Source: an uncultured Chloroflexota bacterium
GTDB lineage: Bacteria > Chloroflexota > Anaerolineae > Aggregatilineales > Phototrophicaceae
Assembly (NCBI GenBank): GCA_903864435.1
Contig: CAIPFY010000075.1
Coordinates: forward strand, 1 to 43,607
DNA: 43,607 nucleotides
Direction of reading: 5' to 3'
A program made the translations under genes and the position numbers. This document shows positions 41,515 through 43,607 of this stretch, piece by piece; position 1 is the first letter of the stretch; the number at the start of each line of letters is the position of its first letter. Under the pieces are notes generated by a model. It had not been told where the DNA came from, did no database searches, and saw nothing but the letters and a program-made list of their open reading frames with translations.

Positions 41515-43401
41515 ATGAGCGCCCTGCAATCTGCTGCCCCCACTGCTACACCCATCTTCACCGGGCTGCGAAAGAAGCTCATCATCGCGTTTCTGGCGGT
41601 GCTGCTCATTCCGGTGGTCGAAATTGGTTTCTACGGCTATTTTTTCACCAGTCGAGTGCTTTCACAACAGGCGTTGGACGGCGCTGAACGCGAAGTGCAG
41701 TTGCAGGCGCAGCATATTGTGCGTTCGCTGGCACAGGCGCAGGGCGACGCGCTGTTTCTGTCCCAACTTCGCAGCCTCGCCAAATTGCGCGAGCTGATGG
41801 CGCAACATGCGCCGTCTGCCGAAATTGACTTGTGGCGCGAAGAAGCCGCGCAGGATTTTATGGTGCTGCTCTCGGTGCGCCCGATGGTGCAGAACCTGCG
41901 CTATATTGACAGCGGCGGGCGTGAAGTGGTGCGGGCAGATTCGGATGGACAGACGGTGCATTCGTCTCCCCGCAAAGAACTGCGCGACCGTTCCGAATTC
42001 GCCTATTTTCAACAGGCGATGGCGCTCACTCCGGGCAGCGTATTTGTGTCCCCGTTTGCCATAGATCAAGATATGGACGAGAACAGCCCGCTGGTGCATT
42101 ACGCACTGCGCACCAGCGATGGCAACGGCGTGATCGTGGTGGATTTGCACGCGGCATGGATTTTGCGCAATCTGCCTGCGAACGTCACGCAGGATACGTG
42201 GGCGCTGATTGATCAGGACGGTAACTATCTGGTCTATCCAGAGAATTACGCGCCCGCTTCCAACGATGCGGGCAAGGCGCACATTCACAGCGCCATGAAC
42301 AACCTGCTTTCCGGCGGGGCTGGCACTTTTGAAACCGATACCAGCGTGTTTGTCTATAACACCGTGTTCCCGGCGGCGAATAGTCAGTCGCAGTTCTGGG
42401 TGCTGTACCGCGATACGCCCCGCGCCGTGTTGTATGCCGATGTGTCGGATTTTTACCAGAAGGCCGCGCTGTTTGTGATGGCTGCGGTGCTGTTGGCGGT
42501 GGGGCTGGCGATTTTCACCAGTCAGGGGATTGTGTCGCCCATCCTCGATTTGCGGCGGAAGGCCGAACATTTGGGGCATGGCGGCGAGGTGGATGAGATG
42601 CCCCTCGAACTGCCGACGGATGAAATCGGTTCGCTCACGCGCACGTTTTACGAGATGGCGCACGATCTGGAACGCAAGCGCCGCGAAGCCCAGATGTTGA
42701 TTGAACGCTTGATTACCGCGCAGGAAGAAGAACGCAAACTGGTGGCCTATGATTTGCACGACGGCCTGATTCAGCACATGGTGGGGGCACGCTTCCATCT
42801 GAGCAATTGCCGCCAGTTATGCCCGATCCGCGACAACGAACACGCTACCGCCGGATTGGTTCGTGGTTGCGATGCGCTGACGAATGCGATTGTAGAAGGA
42901 CGGCGCATCATTGAGGGCTTGCGTCCGGCGGCGCTGGATGATCTGGGGTTGGGCGCGGCGCTGACCGAGCTGGCACACTCTACCGCAGAACACAGCGATT
43001 GGCAGCTTTCGCTGGATGTGCATCCACTTTCGCAAGAACCTGAAAAAAGTGTGGGCGTAACGCTGTACCGGATCGCACAGGAAGCCTTGAACAACGCCCG
43101 CAAACATGCACAGGCCAAGCATGTTCAGCTTTCGCTGACCAACGGCTATGGCATCAGCCTGAGCATTCAAGATGATGGACGCGGCTTCGAGCCGGAAATT
43201 GTCTCCCGTGAGGAGCGCGGGTTGGGGATTACCACCATGCGCGAACGTGCTGCGCTGCTGCATGGCACTTGCGAATTGGTGTCTACCCCCGGAGTCGGCA
43301 CGACGATTCAGGTGTGGATTCCCTGGCAGGTGGAGGCCGCGAATACCATCCATTTGACCGACATTCCCGGAGGTGAAACGGAATGGTCAACGCCCCCTTA
43401 G
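41515..43401 (+). CDS. NarL-type sensor histidine kinase
   Basis: A 628-residue kinase. Two membrane helices (about 23-45 and 318-340) flank an outside Cache-type sensor (VRPMVQNLRYIDSGGREVVRAD, SVFVSPFAIDQDMDENSPLVHYA). A HAMP domain follows (ISPILDLRRKAEHLGHGGEVDEMP), then HisKA_3 with EEERKLVAYDLHDGLIQHMVG, phospho-acceptor His415, and the HATPase (QEALNNARKHAQAKHVQLSL, DDGRGFEP, GLGITTMRERAALLHG). The last two codons and the stop TAG (43399-43401) lie in the inserted element's end, so the natural C-terminus may have been different. The next gene should be a LuxR-type response regulator. Confidence 0.9.
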   Translation: MSALQSAAPTATPIFTGLRKKLIIAFLAVLLIPVVEIGFYGYFFTSRVLSQQALDGAEREVQLQAQHIVRSLAQAQGDALFLSQLRSLAKLRELMAQHAPSAEIDLWREEAAQDFMVLLSVRPMVQNLRYIDSGGREVVRADSDGQTVHSSPRKELRDRSEFAYFQQAMALTPGSVFVSPFAIDQDMDENSPLVHYALRTSDGNGVIVVDLHAAWILRNLPANVTQDTWALIDQDGNYLVYPENYAPASNDAGKAHIHSAMNNLLSGGAGTFETDTSVFVYNTVFPAANSQSQFWVLYRDTPRAVLYADVSDFYQKAALFVMAAVLLAVGLAIFTSQGIVSPILDLRRKAEHLGHGGEVDEMPLELPTDEIGSLTRTFYEMAHDLERKRREAQMLIERLITAQEEERKLVAYDLHDGLIQHMVGARFHLSNCRQLCPIRDNEHATAGLVRGCDALTNAIVEGRRIIEGLRPAALDDLGLGAALTELAHSTAEHSDWQLSLDVHPLSQEPEKSVGVTLYRIAQEALNNARKHAQAKHVQLSLTNGYGISLSIQDDGRGFEPEIVSREERGLGITTMRERAALLHGTCELVSTPGVGTTIQVWIPWQVEAANTIHLTDIPGGETEWSTPP

Positions 43402-43421
43402 CTAAAGCTAGGGACTTGTAG
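43383..43421 (+). pseudogene. Start of an interrupted response regulator gene (inferred)
   Basis: GGAGGTGAAACGG precedes an ATG at 43383 that overlaps the kinase end, the usual layout for a coupled response regulator. The frame reads MVNAPLAKARDL and stops at 43419-43421, and from about codon 5 the DNA belongs to the hairpin-rich end of the inserted element. The regulator identity rests on gene order only. Confidence 0.45.
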
Positions 43422-43607
43422 GAATACAAGCTAGGTTGACCCGACTCAGCCACCAGCCGAAAGGCTGATGGGGCTACGTTAGTAGTAGCAGTTCAAGACC
43501 TATCTACGGGTGCTTCACCATCTCGTAGCACTAGAACCTACGCATTAAACAGATTGAAGGTCTAAATCAGTGTGCGGTTGGGATAGTACGGGCTACTCAC
43601 ATTGTCA
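43396..43607 (-). mobile_element. Right end of an IS200/IS605-type element with TnpB omega-RNA (tnpB outside window)
   Basis: No plus-strand gene is visible. Read on the minus strand the sequence forms three hairpins in a row: CCATCAGCC-TTTC-GGCTGGTGG (9 bp with one G-U pair that would be a C-A mismatch on the plus strand), CTTGTA-TTCC-TACAAG (6 bp), and CCCTAGC-TTTA-GCTAAGGG, a TTTA-loop stem. A terminal stem with CTTTAG at its loop is typical of IS605-family right ends, where the omega-RNA of TnpB ends and the flanking DNA supplies the guide. The tnpB gene would lie beyond 43607 on the minus strand. Family call is inference. Confidence 0.55.

Noticed and set aside
43562-43607. Short open minus-strand frame at the window edge that could be the end of tnpB
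   Set aside because: Only 14 codons are visible, with no recognisable TnpB C-terminal motif, so it cannot be supported from this window.

Overview
The window reads as a GC-rich (clearly above 55 percent) bacterial chromosome segment. My best guess is the phylum Chloroflexota (Anaerolineae-like), inferred from the mix of gene families and from the small palindromic repeats whose translated ends read ALTPNPSPNR. No ribosomal or other strong taxonomic marker is present, so this is inference.

Left part (1-9.1 kb): the 3' part of a class III aminotransferase, a SIS-domain isomerase, a large secreted lectin-like protein, a two-gene ABC-2 exporter, an MFS transporter with an extra N-terminal membrane domain, and a GH4 alpha-galactosidase. 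At 9.1-9.5 kb the minus strand carries what looks like a complete non-coding RNA gene: a near-consensus promoter, two tandem long-hairpin units (one tipped with a tRNA-like domain) and a terminator. I cannot assign it to a known RNA family.

9.8-15.8 kb: an ECF sigma factor operon (sigma, membrane anti-sigma, a 54-residue membrane peptide, a bactofilin-like membrane protein whose 3' end was changed by a small inserted element), a LysM protein, isocitrate dehydrogenase with a terminator-like hairpin in its leader, and a VapBC-type module preceded by a frameshifted antitoxin-like gene.

15.8-21.6 kb is a copper/heme island: an MbnH-type di-heme enzyme fused to membrane and PCuAC copper-chaperone domains, its partner MbnP, a DeoR-type HTH protein fused to a NosL-like copper-binding domain with a palindromic operator at its promoter, and a divergent pentaheme cytochrome c. 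Together they suggest a copper-responsive extracytoplasmic redox system, with partner and enzyme separated by three tandem hairpins.

21.6-34.1 kb: a DMT permease, a GAF/PAS sensor kinase, a surface-polysaccharide set (glycosyltransferase, flippase, asparagine synthetase), a DUF1801-like protein, an M24 peptidase, tRNA-Val(GAC) with its own promoter and terminator, and an HpcH/HpaI aldolase.

34.3-41.5 kb: a cytochrome c maturation operon (ccmE of the cysteine type, ccmF, ccmH, ccmG, a CcmI-like protein, a cytochrome c lipoprotein, ccmC, a ccmD-like gene); ccmA and ccmB are not in the window. The window closes with a NarL-type sensor kinase whose expected response regulator is cut off after a few codons by what looks like the right end, with omega-RNA hairpins, of an IS200/IS605-type TnpB element.
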